From the NCBI GenBank assembly GCA_023393755.1, contig JAEXCA010000197.1, forward strand, positions 1 to 27,285: a stretch of DNA of 27,285 nt, given 5' to 3'. Origin of the DNA: Actinomycetes bacterium (lineage in GTDB: Bacteria; Actinomycetota; Actinomycetes; Propionibacteriales; Propionibacteriaceae). Shown piece after piece: positions 1 through 7,332 of this stretch. Both the position numbers and the translations under genes were made by a program. The notes under the pieces are model-generated. The model saw nothing but the letters and a program-made list of their open reading frames with translations. It was not told the DNA's origin and did not search any database. Positions within the stretch are counted from its first letter, which is position 1; every line of letters starts with the position of its first letter.

Positions 1-78
1 TTTGTGACCAGGAGATACGCGGCCATCGCCACCTTGTTCGCCCTCCTCGATGCCGCTGGCGGTGAAAGTACACCCTGA
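1..78 (+). CDS. C-terminal end of an unidentified protein (partial)
   Basis: Frame 1 is open from the first base to a TGA at 76-78 and would encode about 25 residues rich in Ala and Leu, ending GGESTP. The 5' part lies outside the window. The composition looks like a genuine C-terminal helix, but the piece is too short to assign to a family. It points toward the 3' end of the resolvase, so the two would be convergent. It could equally be a remnant or chance frame. Confidence 0.25.
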   Translation, partial: FVTRRYAAIATLFALLDAAGGESTP

Positions 79-123
79 TGGACCCAAGGGTGCCCCTGAC
101 CCGGTGGGGCGGCTCCACTAAGC

Positions 124-696
124 TTAGACCGCCGAGTAGCTGCCCCTGCCCTCGAGCGCCGAGTAGAGGGTCTGGCGGCTCACGCCAAGGTCCTTGGCCA
201 CCCGCGCCTTGGGCACCCCGCCCTCGCTGCGCACCCGCGCGGCAGCGATCTCCTCAGCGGTGAGCCTTCGGGCCTTGCGGTACTTGCCCGCCGCCTTCGC
301 GAGGGCTATCCCTTCGGCCTGACGCTCGCGGATGGCCTCGCGCTCGAGTTCGGCGAAGGCCGCGAAGACCGTCAGCATCGCGCGCCCTTCCTTGGTGGTC
401 ACGTTGAGCATGGGTGAGTCCAGGAACTCGATCGCCACGCCCTTGGCCTGGAGCTCGTCCACGATCCGCAGCAGATCCCGAGTGTCACGGGCAAGCCGGT
501 CGATCGACTTCACCCGGATGGTGTCCCCCGCCTGCGCGAACGCCATCAGCGTACGGAGCTTCTCGCGATCGGCGACATTCTTGCCAGAGACCTGCTCCTC
601 GACCAGCACATCGACGCCGGCGAGCGCTTCACGTTGGCGCTCCAGGTTCTGATCCTTCGAGCTAACTCGCGCATATCCGTACACCCGTCCACCCAC
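124..696 (-). CDS. Serine recombinase, resolvase/invertase family
   Basis: Small serine recombinase of the Tn3-resolvase/DNA-invertase type, which cuts and rejoins DNA through a phosphoserine link. The N-terminal catalytic domain begins with YGYARVSS, where the first Ser of that pair is the nucleophile. It continues with the IDRLARDT motif carrying the paired active-site arginines and a long E-helix containing AFAELERE. The last 25 residues form a helix-turn-helix (GVSRQTLY) for site recognition. I start at GTG 696 because GGAAGG lies 7 nt upstream. A TTG at 723 extends the frame by 9 residues but has no ribosome site. The length of about 190 aa is normal. The gene sits back-to-back with a transposase missing its N-terminus and has no partner tnpA in view, so it may be a mobile-element leftover that is still intact. 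Confidence 0.88.
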   Translation of the reverse strand: MGGRVYGYARVSSKDQNLERQREALAGVDVLVEEQVSGKNVADREKLRTLMAFAQAGDTIRVKSIDRLARDTRDLLRIVDELQAKGVAIEFLDSPMLNVTTKEGRAMLTVFAAFAELEREAIRERQAEGIALAKAAGKYRKARRLTAEEIAAARVRSEGGVPKARVAKDLGVSRQTLYSALEGRGSYSAV

Positions 697-723
697 GTCT
701 AGACCTTCCGTCGGATTCGTCAA

Positions 724-1736
724 AGTGTCGCATGCGAGGCTTGGGTTTACGGTCAGGCTGGGAGCTGTTTCAGCCGTCCATGGAGTACGCCTCCATCCAC
801 GGACTCGCGCGGCAGCTGGGGGTGGCGTGGAAGACGGTATGGGGCTCGATCCAACCCATCCTGGCGACGCTGGCCGACGACGAGGCCCGGTTCGCCGGCG
901 TGACCACCCTCGGGGTGGACGAACACCTGTGGCACCACGTGAGTCCCCGCAAGCGCGGCCCGAAGGAACTCACCGGCATGGTCGACCTCACCCGTGACAA
1001 GGACGGACGCGTCCGAGCCCGGCTGCTCGACCTCGTACCCGGCCGCTCCGGGACCGTGTACAAGACATGGCTCGACCAACGCGGCACGGCGTTCAAGGCT
1101 GGGGTCGAGGTCGCCACCCTGGACCCGTTCCACGGCTACAAGAACGCCATCGACGACAAACTTGCCGACGCCACCGCTGTCCTGGATGCTTTCCATGTGG
1201 TCGCCCTGGCCGGCCGGGCGGTCGATGAGGTTCGCCGCCGCGTGCAGCAAGAGATCCACGGTCACCGTGGCCGTGCCGGCGACCCGCTGTACGGGATCCG
1301 GAACATCCTGCGCTGCGCGGCCGAGCGGCTCACCGAGAAGCAACAGGCCCGCCTGGCCGCGGCCATCGCCGCCGACGAGCGCCACGACGCCGTCCACATC
1401 GCCTGGCAGTGCGCCCAACGTGTTCGCGCCGCGTACGCCCACCCCGACCCCGCTCGAGGCCGCCAACTCGCTGAACAAGTCGTCGCCAGCTTCCCCACGT
1501 GTCCCATCCCCGAGATCGCCAAGCTGGGCCGCACCCTCAAGCAGTGGAGGGACGCCTTCCTGGCCTACTTCGACACCGGCCGCGCCAGCAACGGCGGCAC
1601 CGAGAGCATCAACGGGCTCATCGAACTCCACCGCCGCATCGCCCGCGGCTTCCGCAACCGAGACAACTACCGGCTACGCATGCTCCTCATCGGCGGCGGA
1701 CTCACCCCGCCACCCCCACCAGAAGTGTGAAGAGCC
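724..1736 (+). mobile_element. ISL3-family insertion sequence remnant, left end missing
   Basis: The right end is recognisable: the transposase stops at 1730 and the sequence closes with GAAGAGCC-type bases at 1729-1736. Read inward this begins GGCTCTTCACACTTCTGG, the usual start of ISL3-family terminal inverted repeats. No matching left repeat was found upstream. The first third of the transposase is absent and is replaced by the divergent resolvase gene. The element should therefore not be able to move by itself. Confidence 0.6.
732..1730 (+). pseudogene. ISL3-family transposase, 5'-truncated
   Basis: DDE transposase of the ISL3 family. All three acidic residues are visible in a frame starting at 732: D63 in LGVDEH, D131 in LDPFHGY and E291 in GGTESING. 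A helix-turn-helix (GLARQLGVAWKTVW) lies at residues 24-37. Full-length members are usually over 400 aa and begin with a zinc-ribbon domain of roughly 100 residues. Here that domain is missing and homology starts just before the helix-turn-helix, so the ATG at 732 is only the first available start. The catalytic core has no stop or frameshift, so the truncation may be recent. DNA binding to the terminal repeats is probably lost. Confidence 0.8.
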
Positions 1737-1840
1737 GCTCAACTACCGCCGCGATCGGGTGCCCACCGTGCCCGGACTGGCGCTGTCGCGGGGGCGCGCT
1801 CTCGATTGGATGAGACACGCGCCGATCAGCTGCCACCGCC

Positions 1841-1945
1841 CCTCAAGCATCAAGGACGGCTTACTTTTGGTCAGCGACGAAGGGGCAGGAGTTCGTCATC
1901 ACCGCAACCCCGGACGTCCTCGCCTGGGCGCAGTCAATCATCTGA
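1841..1945 (+). pseudogene. C-terminal gene remnant of unknown family
   Basis: Just downstream of the IS right end, one plus-strand frame gives a plausible protein tail: AYFWSATKG, then EFVITATPDVLAWAQ, ending at TGA 1943-1945. The hydrophobic pattern looks like real coding sequence, but there is no start codon or upstream continuation. I do not recognise the family. It may be the 3' stub of a gene cut by the IS or by the resolvase event. The rest of 1737-1977 shows nothing I can support. Confidence 0.25.
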
Positions 1946-1977
1946 CCAGCGATTGGCCGAGGTCGTCGGCCCACCGT

Positions 1978-2292
1978 TCACGCGACCTGAATTCGGGCGT
2001 CGCCGGTGTCGTACTCGATTACCAGGTCGCCTCCGACTGCGGCGAGGTAGCCGCGGATGGTGCCGATCTTGGAGTTGTTCAGGTCGCCACGTTCGATCTT
2101 GGACACCTGGCGTTGTGAGACACCAATCCGGGCGGCGACCTCGGCTTGGGTGAGTCCGGCGGCCTCGCGTAGTTCCCGCAGCCGGTAGGCGCGGACCTCG
2201 GCGAGCATGCGCTTCTTGTGCGCCTCGACTTCGTCCCGGTCGACCGGGTGCTCGGCGAGGAAGTCCTCCAGCGACATCGCCACGGCGATCAC
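1978..2292 (-). CDS. higA: XRE-family antitoxin (HigA-like)
   Basis: About 104 aa with a central XRE/Cro helix-turn-helix: LTQAEVAARIGVSQ followed by the recognition helix and KIERGD. A C-terminal beta segment (GGDLVIEYD) is typical of HigA-type antitoxins of RelE/HigB toxins. The GTG start at 2292 overlaps the TGA of the toxin in a GTGA tetranucleotide, so translation is probably coupled. An internal ATG at 2277 (MSLEDFL) is an alternative start. Toxin-first order is the usual arrangement of higBA. Such antitoxins neutralise the toxin and, with it, repress their own promoter. Its place beside the transfer genes suggests a maintenance role for the element. Confidence 0.85.
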   Translation of the reverse strand: MIAVAMSLEDFLAEHPVDRDEVEAHKKRMLAEVRAYRLRELREAAGLTQAEVAARIGVSQRQVSKIERGDLNNSKIGTIRGYLAAVGGDLVIEYDTGDARIQVA

Positions 2293-2639
2293 TTCCCTTT
2301 CAGTCGGTGCAGGTGGGCATCGAGCAGGTCATCCGCAATCGGGATGTTGTATCGATACCACTGTTTCCAGTTCCCTGCCTTGTCTCCGGCAACGAGCAGG
2401 ATCCCGCGTCGGACCGGGTCGAACGCGAACAGGATCCGCAGTTCCGACCGGCCCGCCGAACCCGGCCGTAGTTCCTTCATGTTGCTGTGGCGTGAGGCGG
2501 CCACCGAGTCCACCAGTGGCCGTCCCAGATGGGGTCCGTGTTCGGCCAACAACTCGACAGCTGCGACTACCTGCGCGCGAGAGTCGCCATCGAGCGACGC
2601 GAGCCATCCGGCGACGTGCTCGACGTCAACGTCCCACAC
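2289..2639 (-). CDS. higB: RelE/HigB-type toxin (phage-derived Gp49-like)
   Basis: About 116 aa when started at GTG 2639, matching the usual 110-120 aa of HigB/Gp49-like mRNA interferases. Diagnostic features are the N-terminal VWDVDVEHVAGWL, the EHGPHLGRPLVD stretch, KELRPG, and the strand pair RILFAFDP / ILLVAGDK ending in WYRYNIPIAD. The frame is open upstream to an ATG at 2711, but those residues are Arg/Pro-rich and unlike the family. A well-spaced promoter (TTGGTC, 17 nt, TACAGT) also places transcription initiation at the GTG itself. The toxin would cleave mRNA on ribosomes, by family analogy. It is followed directly by the antitoxin. Confidence 0.85.
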   Translation of the reverse strand: MWDVDVEHVAGWLASLDGDSRAQVVAAVELLAEHGPHLGRPLVDSVAASRHSNMKELRPGSAGRSELRILFAFDPVRRGILLVAGDKAGNWKQWYRYNIPIADDLLDAHLHRLKGK

Positions 2640-2674
2640 ACGCCCACTGTAGTACCTGGAGGTTCTAGGACCAA
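2640..2674 (-). promoter_or_regulatory. Promoter of the higBA-type operon, leaderless geometry
   Basis: On the minus strand, TTGGTC (2674-2669) and TACAGT (2651-2646) are separated by 17 nt. Six bases then lead to the GTG at 2639. Transcription should begin at or next to the start codon, and no Shine-Dalgarno sequence precedes it. This fits leaderless translation, common in actinobacteria. Confidence 0.55.
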
Positions 2675-2697
2675 TGGTGGGTCGCGGTCTGGGGCGT

Positions 2698-3423
2698 CTA
2701 TCGCGAGGCATCTCGGCCCGTCTCGGGCGTCGGTATGGGCAGCGGATTCTGGGCTGTTCGCAGGAGTTCCTCTTGTGCGAGTGCCTCGTCTTCGGCGGTG
2801 TTATGGATCTCGCCGGTGACGACGTTCAGTTCGTCCCCGCCTTCAAGCGTGATCCACGGCTTGCCGGTGAGGACTCCGACGGAGACCAGGTCCTCATTGA
2901 CCTTGAGCCAGCGCAGGTTGAAGCTCTCCTGGCTGATGTGACGGGCGTAGCGTGCGCGGGCGGGCCAGGCCTGGTGTCGTTCTTCGCAGTGGGATTGGAT
3001 GCTGTCGCGCATCCGGCCGAGGAACCATGGCACACACACACGGTGCCAGTTCTCCAGGGGTGCGCCGTTGTGTGCTTGGCCTGCCCGGTAGCGTTCGTCG
3101 GCCAGGCCGGCGATCTCGTGGACGAGGTGGGGGTGTTCGGGCCAGCAGGCGGGGATGATCTGGCTGGTGTCCCAGGCGTATTCGTGGTTGAACCAGTTCA
3201 CGACATCTTCCAGCCAGCGCCACAGTTCCAGCCGCAGGGCCGAGGTGCCCAGGGTCGCCGGATCCCATGGTCGTGCCGCTATTCCTCGCTTACCGAGCTT
3301 CTCCCGTTCTTGGTCGTTGCCGTTCTCGGCTGTCCAGTGGTGCCGGTACAGCTGGCGCAGCTGGGGTCCGGGCGGGGGGAAGGCCATGACGGCCAGCCCG
3401 GAAGTGTCATATACGTCGGCCAT
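2698..3423 (-). CDS. DUF4913-like protein of conjugation operon
   Basis: 241 aa, soluble, no signal peptide. The central part carries conserved-looking Trp/His positions (LWRWLEDVVNWFNHEYAW, then ACWPEHPHLVHE, then LENWHRV and PWFLGRM). These resemble the Trp-rich pattern of DUF4913-type proteins often encoded beside actinobacterial transfer genes. No catalytic motif is evident. The acidic tail is rich in Glu and ends PIPTPETGRDASR. AGGAGG lies 6 nt before the ATG, inside the last codons of the coupling-protein gene, and the intergenic gap is only 3 nt. It is therefore the last gene of the transfer operon. The role is unknown; the family call is by pattern only. Confidence 0.6.
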   Translation of the reverse strand: MADVYDTSGLAVMAFPPPGPQLRQLYRHHWTAENGNDQEREKLGKRGIAARPWDPATLGTSALRLELWRWLEDVVNWFNHEYAWDTSQIIPACWPEHPHLVHEIAGLADERYRAGQAHNGAPLENWHRVCVPWFLGRMRDSIQSHCEERHQAWPARARYARHISQESFNLRWLKVNEDLVSVGVLTGKPWITLEGGDELNVVTGEIHNTAEDEALAQEELLRTAQNPLPIPTPETGRDASR

Positions 3424-3426
3424 GTC

Positions 3427-4860
3427 CTACCTCCTGGCCAGGTTGTGTCGCCCGGCCTCGGCCAGGGCGGCCTCGGCATGCTCACTGGCCGGGAGTTGTG
3501 CCTGGCAGTTGGACGTCAGTTGGTCGCGTAGCCGGCGCTGCCCGTCGAGGAGTGCTCTTCCTGGTTTGCCGTCGATGCAGCGGTGGAGTTTGGCGATGAC
3601 GGGTTTGCCGTTCTCGGCGATCACCAGGGCTTGGCGTTCGGGGAGTTGGCGGACTTCGTCGGGGCGCAGGACGGGGATGTCGTCGCCGGTGATGCTGCGT
3701 CCGCCGCGGGCGGTCTGCCAGCCGGTGCGAGCCACGCGGACGGTGCCGGTCAGTTCGGAGATGTCACGGTTGAACCCGACATCCTTGGAGCCGCCGAACA
3801 CGACCATCACGATGGTCAGCCCGAACAGCGCCTGGGCTTCATCGGGGCCGAAGATCGAGGTCAGCTGCCGCCAGGTTTGCGCGGCGTAGACGAACGAGAT
3901 CCCCAGGGCGCGTTCGTTGGCCATCCGGGTCCGTAGCGTCGGCAGTGGTGCGGTGGACGGCAGTTCGTCGAGGCAAGCGAGCATGGGTGGGCACAGCCGC
4001 CCCCACGGTGACCGGTTCGCGAGCACCAGGGCGGCGTCGAGAATGTGCTCGGTCAACGCGGTCATCAGCGGTGAGGCGGAGGTGTAGGGGTCTTCGCGTC
4101 CGAGCAGGTAGAAGGTTCCGCCACGGCGGATCACTGTCTCGATGTCGGTGGCGGGATGCTGCGGGGACGGGATGCATCGTTGCCGGATGTCGGGCTGGAA
4201 GAACAAGGTGAGCGCCTGTTGGCAGGTGGTGACGGTGTTCCCGACGGTGCGATGGTCACCGTTCAACGCGCCGTGCAGCAGCCCGGCCCAGAACCGGGCA
4301 GCGTGCGGGTGTTCGCGCAGGATCTCGCCGGGCTCGGTGGCGCCGGTCGGGTGAGCTATCCATTCCAGGACGTCCTCGATGCTGCGTCCGGTGAGGGCGG
4401 CGGCGTGAAAGAACCCCTGGATGACCTTGGCGGCCTCAGCGGCGTAGAACCGGGCGGCGGGGTCGCTCTGGCCGGCGGCGATGGTGCCGCTGATCGTGCC
4501 GGCGGTGAACGCTTTCGCGCGTCGTTCGGCGGTCAGCGGATCGACACAACCGGCGATCGGGTCCCACACCAACTCGGGCAGGCCTGGCGCCAGGCTGAAC
4601 GGATCCAGGACCACACACGGCCTGTCACCGGCTGACCGGGACGGCAGCGACAGCAGCAGATCGTCGATCTTGGTGAGCGTGACCAGGGCGGCGCCGGGGG
4701 CAGCCAGCAGAGCGGGCACGAGCAGGTCAAGGGTCTTGCCGGAGCCTTGCGGGCCCACGACACCAGCGGTGCGGTCCCACCGGCACCACAGCTCGCCGGC
4801 GCCGCGTGGCTCTTGGGCGTGACCGATCCGCCACCCGACCTGCCTGGGCTCGAACTTCAT
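3427..4860 (-). CDS. Type IV secretion coupling ATPase (VirD4/TraG family)
   Basis: 477 aa. Coupling proteins bring the DNA-relaxase complex to the conjugative channel and drive transfer with ATP. Walker A is GPQGSGKT at residues 36-43 and Walker B is MLACLDELP with D298-E299. The conserved ALGISFVYAAQTWRQL segment follows, as in TraG/VirD4 proteins. The usual N-terminal transmembrane pair is absent; it is probably supplied by the neighbouring two-TM protein, whose TGA overlaps this ATG (ATGA). The frame is open upstream to 5277, but that extension overlaps the membrane-protein gene and is low-complexity Arg/Gly, so I start at 4860. Its partner ATPase and other channel genes lie about 19 kb away on the same strand. 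Confidence 0.9.
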   Translation of the reverse strand: MKFEPRQVGWRIGHAQEPRGAGELWCRWDRTAGVVGPQGSGKTLDLLVPALLAAPGAALVTLTKIDDLLLSLPSRSAGDRPCVVLDPFSLAPGLPELVWDPIAGCVDPLTAERRAKAFTAGTISGTIAAGQSDPAARFYAAEAAKVIQGFFHAAALTGRSIEDVLEWIAHPTGATEPGEILREHPHAARFWAGLLHGALNGDHRTVGNTVTTCQQALTLFFQPDIRQRCIPSPQHPATDIETVIRRGGTFYLLGREDPYTSASPLMTALTEHILDAALVLANRSPWGRLCPPMLACLDELPSTAPLPTLRTRMANERALGISFVYAAQTWRQLTSIFGPDEAQALFGLTIVMVVFGGSKDVGFNRDISELTGTVRVARTGWQTARGGRSITGDDIPVLRPDEVRQLPERQALVIAENGKPVIAKLHRCIDGKPGRALLDGQRRLRDQLTSNCQAQLPASEHAEAALAEAGRHNLARR

Positions 4861-5315
4861 CGCTGCCCCTTCGCGCCGTACAGATCGGGACGCACGACTC
4901 GCCGCGCGGCATGCAGCCGTTGGCGGCCCAGCACCTGGCGGGCTTCGTCCGCGGTGGCCACGCCGAGGGTGCGGTTGGGTCCCCAACGGTGCAGGCACGC
5001 CCAGATCAAGAACACATAGCCGACCATCACGACCACCTCGACGACCAGCACCCACGCCAGGAGCGCGTCGGGTCCGGCGATCGGAGCCACTGCGTCCAGG
5101 CCGGCGCCCGCGTCGCCTTGGAGGACGCCGATCGCACTGCGGAACAACATCGTCGGGGCCGGCCAGGCCCAGCCGGCGCCAGCGGTCAGGTTGGCCAACC
5201 CGCGTCCCAGATGCACGCCGAGAACCAGAGCCGCCAGCGATCCGGCGAAGATCGCCAGCGGAACCTCCCACGTCCACGGGTACGGGTCGATGCGGCGCTC
5301 GCGTTGAGAGACCAT
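4857..5315 (-). CDS. Two-TM membrane protein, likely N-terminal half of the coupling protein
   Basis: 152 aa from ATG 5315 (a TTG at 5330 would overlap the preceding gene). There are two hydrophobic segments: one near the N-terminus (VPLAIFAGSLAALVLGVHLG) and one near residues 84-107 (LLAWVLVVEVVVMVGYVFLI). A periplasmic-type loop lies between them. A basic cytosolic tail ends in VLGRQRLHAARRVVRPDLYG. This layout and tail match the membrane anchor and linker that normally precede the ATPase domain of VirD4-like proteins. Its stop overlaps the ATPase start by 4 nt. I infer that the two products assemble as a split coupling protein. It could instead be an independent accessory membrane protein. 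Confidence 0.7.
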   Translation of the reverse strand: MVSQRERRIDPYPWTWEVPLAIFAGSLAALVLGVHLGRGLANLTAGAGWAWPAPTMLFRSAIGVLQGDAGAGLDAVAPIAGPDALLAWVLVVEVVVMVGYVFLIWACLHRWGPNRTLGVATADEARQVLGRQRLHAARRVVRPDLYGAKGQR

Positions 5316-5319
5316 CGCG

Positions 5320-6402
5320 TCACCGTCCAATCGTCGGCCCAGGACCGGGACGTTTCAGTGGCGGCATCAGATCCATCCCGGGACGGGAGCCCGGGCGCGA
5401 GGCGGGCTGCTCGCCAGCCATCGCAGGCATCGGTCGCAGCGCATGTTCAACCTTGGGTTGGATCTCCATCGCCAGCGCACCAACCGCGACCTCGGTGACC
5501 GACGGGCCCGTACGAGTGACGTTCAGGATCTGGTCCGCGGCGGTGATCACCCGCTGCCCGGTGGCCTGCACGATCTCCTCGATGCTCGGCCCGTCCGGCG
5601 CCGCAGCGCGTGCCTGGTGCGCCCAGCCGGCGACGTAGTTGAACGTGTACTGGCTGCTATCCACCTGATGCGCCGCCAGGACCAGAAACGCCACACTCTC
5701 TGCTTCCACCTCGATCAGGCCGCGACAGGTTCGATCCGTCAGCTCCTCATGAAGCGTGGTATGCGCGGCCTCGTGTGCGAGCGTCTTCACGGCCTGGGCG
5801 TCGTCCACGTCCGGGCGGACGATCACCTCCTTGGTGTCGAACTTGGTCAACCCGTTCGCGCCCTGACAGTCCCCGCGCGACACCGCATACCCTCTGGCCT
5901 CGCAGTAGCCCACCAGCGACGACCACAGCCCGCTCGGCGCCTCACCGGTCAACAGTGAGACATCGGGCGGTTGCGGCAACGGTGCACCCTCGGTCTGACT
6001 CACATCGAAAACGCTCGCGGGCTTCACCCCCACCATGCGGGTCTCCATCACCGGCTTGCCGTCCGCGCCGTACACCGGGTTGCCCACCGCGTCGAGCCTC
6101 GGCACCCGCTGGGTCACCGGCGCGAACACTCTGATCGCCTTCTCGCCACGTCGAACCTGCCTCCCCCGGGCCAGCCACCCCCGATACCCAGCGACCGCGG
6201 TAGCGTCCGGCCGGGCGAGCCAGACAAGTACGGAATTGTTGAATGAGTAGCGGTGGAAGCTCTGCGTGAACCTCAACCACGCCTGCCACTCCCCCACCGA
6301 ATCCATCGACCCGACCTTCGCCGCTAGGTCGGCATGCATCCGCTCCAGCGTCTCCCGCCGCGCGGCCTGCCAGTCCTCCTTCGAGGCGTCCCGCCGGCTC
6401 AC
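5320..6402 (-). CDS. ArdC-like antirestriction protein with zinc-peptidase domain
   Basis: About 360 aa. The N-terminal half matches the ArdC_N single-stranded-DNA-binding domain (SFHRYSFNNSVLVWLARPDAT, then GYRGWLARGRQVRRGEKAI). The second half carries LAHEAAHTTLH, an HExxH zinc-peptidase motif, followed by a downstream Glu-rich helix (IEVEAESVAFLVL). The C-terminus is Pro/Arg-rich and probably disordered. ArdC proteins from conjugative plasmids protect entering single-stranded DNA from host restriction. I start at GTG 6402 because it overlaps the upstream stop as GTGA; an ATG at 6432 would overlap the previous gene by 34 nt. The position in the transfer operon fits a role in recipient establishment. 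Confidence 0.88.
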   Translation of the reverse strand: MSRRDASKEDWQAARRETLERMHADLAAKVGSMDSVGEWQAWLRFTQSFHRYSFNNSVLVWLARPDATAVAGYRGWLARGRQVRRGEKAIRVFAPVTQRVPRLDAVGNPVYGADGKPVMETRMVGVKPASVFDVSQTEGAPLPQPPDVSLLTGEAPSGLWSSLVGYCEARGYAVSRGDCQGANGLTKFDTKEVIVRPDVDDAQAVKTLAHEAAHTTLHEELTDRTCRGLIEVEAESVAFLVLAAHQVDSSQYTFNYVAGWAHQARAAAPDGPSIEEIVQATGQRVITAADQILNVTRTGPSVTEVAVGALAMEIQPKVEHALRPMPAMAGEQPASRPGSRPGMDLMPPLKRPGPGPTIGR

Positions 6403-6572
6403 CGGACCCGACCCCGCTTCAGGTCCTCCCACATCGCCACCAACCGCACGATCGGCTCATCGTCCGGCGCCATCAAGACGGCAAACTCAAGCTCGCTCAG
6501 CAGCTGCTCGGCCAAGAGATCCCGATCAGGCAACAGGACGCGGGTCAAGCCGCAAGCATTCGGAGGTTCCAT
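6399..6572 (-). CDS. Small hypothetical protein, first gene of transfer operon
   Basis: 57 aa from ATG 6572, which is preceded by GGAAGGGAG at good spacing. It is mostly helical and acidic in the middle (LLAEQLLSELEFAVLMAPDDEPIVRLVAMWEDL in outline) with a basic end. There is no known motif. Its TGA overlaps the ArdC-like GTG start, so the two are translationally coupled. The upstream frame to 6593 is possible but lacks a ribosome site. A regulatory or adaptor role cannot be told from the sequence. Confidence 0.6.
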   Translation of the reverse strand: MEPPNACGLTRVLLPDRDLLAEQLLSELEFAVLMAPDDEPIVRLVAMWEDLKRGRVR

Positions 6573-6737
6573 CGCCGACTCCCTTCCTCGCACATGAAGA
6601 AGGCAGCAAGGAGCCCCTGGCGGTCACACTGGAGTCGTCGAGATCGTCGCCGACCACACCCTCACGGGAAAGACGCGTACGGCCCCTACGCTCGCTGGGG
6701 CTTTACGTGAGTGTCGTCGTCTAGTAGGCAGGAGGCT

Positions 6738-7181
6738 ATGAACGACTACCCCACAAGCCATGACCTCGGCCGGATCGACGTCGTCGAACTTGACGAGGCT
6801 CCTGCCCTGAGTCGTGACGTCACCCTCGACATCGCCGCGATTCAAGCCGCCTGGCCCGACTTCGAGGGCTCCTTCGACTCACTACAAGGCCGCAAGATGA
6901 TGGGACTGTTCTACGGCGAAGACGGGGTCTATCGGCTGTCCTGCGTGCGACTTGATCGAGACCACGACAACCCCCTCGGTCTCGACCAGACCGTCATCCC
7001 AGGCGGCAGCTACCTCCGCCTGCGTCTGCGCGGTAGCGCCCCGTCCATCTACGAAGACATAGCCCCAGCATTCGACGTGCTCTTCGAACACGCAGACCAT
7101 GACCCGCAGCGGCCACACATCGAGTACTACCGCCGCGAGGGCGAGGTCGACTGCCTCGTCCCGATCAGCTCATCGAGCTGA
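6738..7181 (+). CDS. GyrI-like small-molecule-binding domain protein
   Basis: 147 aa. The C-terminal half shows the pattern of GyrI-like/AraC-effector-binding (SOUL-type) domains: VIPGGSYLRLRLRGSAP, then IAPAFDVLFEH, then PHIEYYRREGEVDCLVPI at the end. The N-terminal half includes IQAAWPDFEGSFDSLQGRK and GLFYGEDGVYRLSC. There is no DNA-binding domain, so it is a stand-alone ligand-binding protein. Stand-alone members have been linked to small-molecule binding or hydrolysis, or protection of DNA gyrase; none can be chosen here. A GGAGG lies only 2 nt before the ATG at 6738, which is tight. It is divergent from the transfer operon, and the 165 nt between them (6573-6737) should hold both promoters. 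Confidence 0.7.
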   Translation: MNDYPTSHDLGRIDVVELDEAPALSRDVTLDIAAIQAAWPDFEGSFDSLQGRKMMGLFYGEDGVYRLSCVRLDRDHDNPLGLDQTVIPGGSYLRLRLRGSAPSIYEDIAPAFDVLFEHADHDPQRPHIEYYRREGEVDCLVPISSSS

Positions 7182-7183
7182 CC

Positions 7184-7321
7184 TCAGACAAGGCGGATAG
7201 TTCCTGCTCGGAAGGGCACCTCCACGGTGTCTTTGCGATCGGGATCCACCCGGTCCACCTCGACCCGAACACCAGTCGCCAGCACCTGCGGCTGGAGACG
7301 CAGCACTGAACCAGGCCCCAC
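7184..7321 (-). CDS. Possible 45-aa protein downstream of the broken toxin
   Basis: A GTG at 7321 opens a 45-codon frame ending at TGA 7186-7184. The predicted product alternates hydrophobic and charged residues in a beta-like way (VRVEVDRVDP, then TVEVPFRAGTIRLV) and looks more protein-like than the other frames. It starts 11 nt after the toxin stop on the same strand. No clear ribosome site is seen. It may be a third cistron of the TA operon, or the tail of an older gene. Confidence 0.3.
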   Translation of the reverse strand: MGPGSVLRLQPQVLATGVRVEVDRVDPDRKDTVEVPFRAGTIRLV

Positions 7322-7332
7322 CGGCCGCTACG

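Noticed and set aside
110..129. Possible left terminal repeat of the ISL3 element (starts GGCTC)
   Set aside because: Only the first five bases match the right end GGCTCTTCAC; the rest does not align.
697..723. TTG start for the resolvase
   Set aside because: No ribosome site, while GTG 696 has GGAAGG at 7 nt; kept only as an alternative.
4861..5277. Upstream extension of the coupling ATPase to 616 aa
   Set aside because: It overlaps the two-TM gene, which is the protein-like frame; the extension is Arg/Gly-rich without membrane segments.
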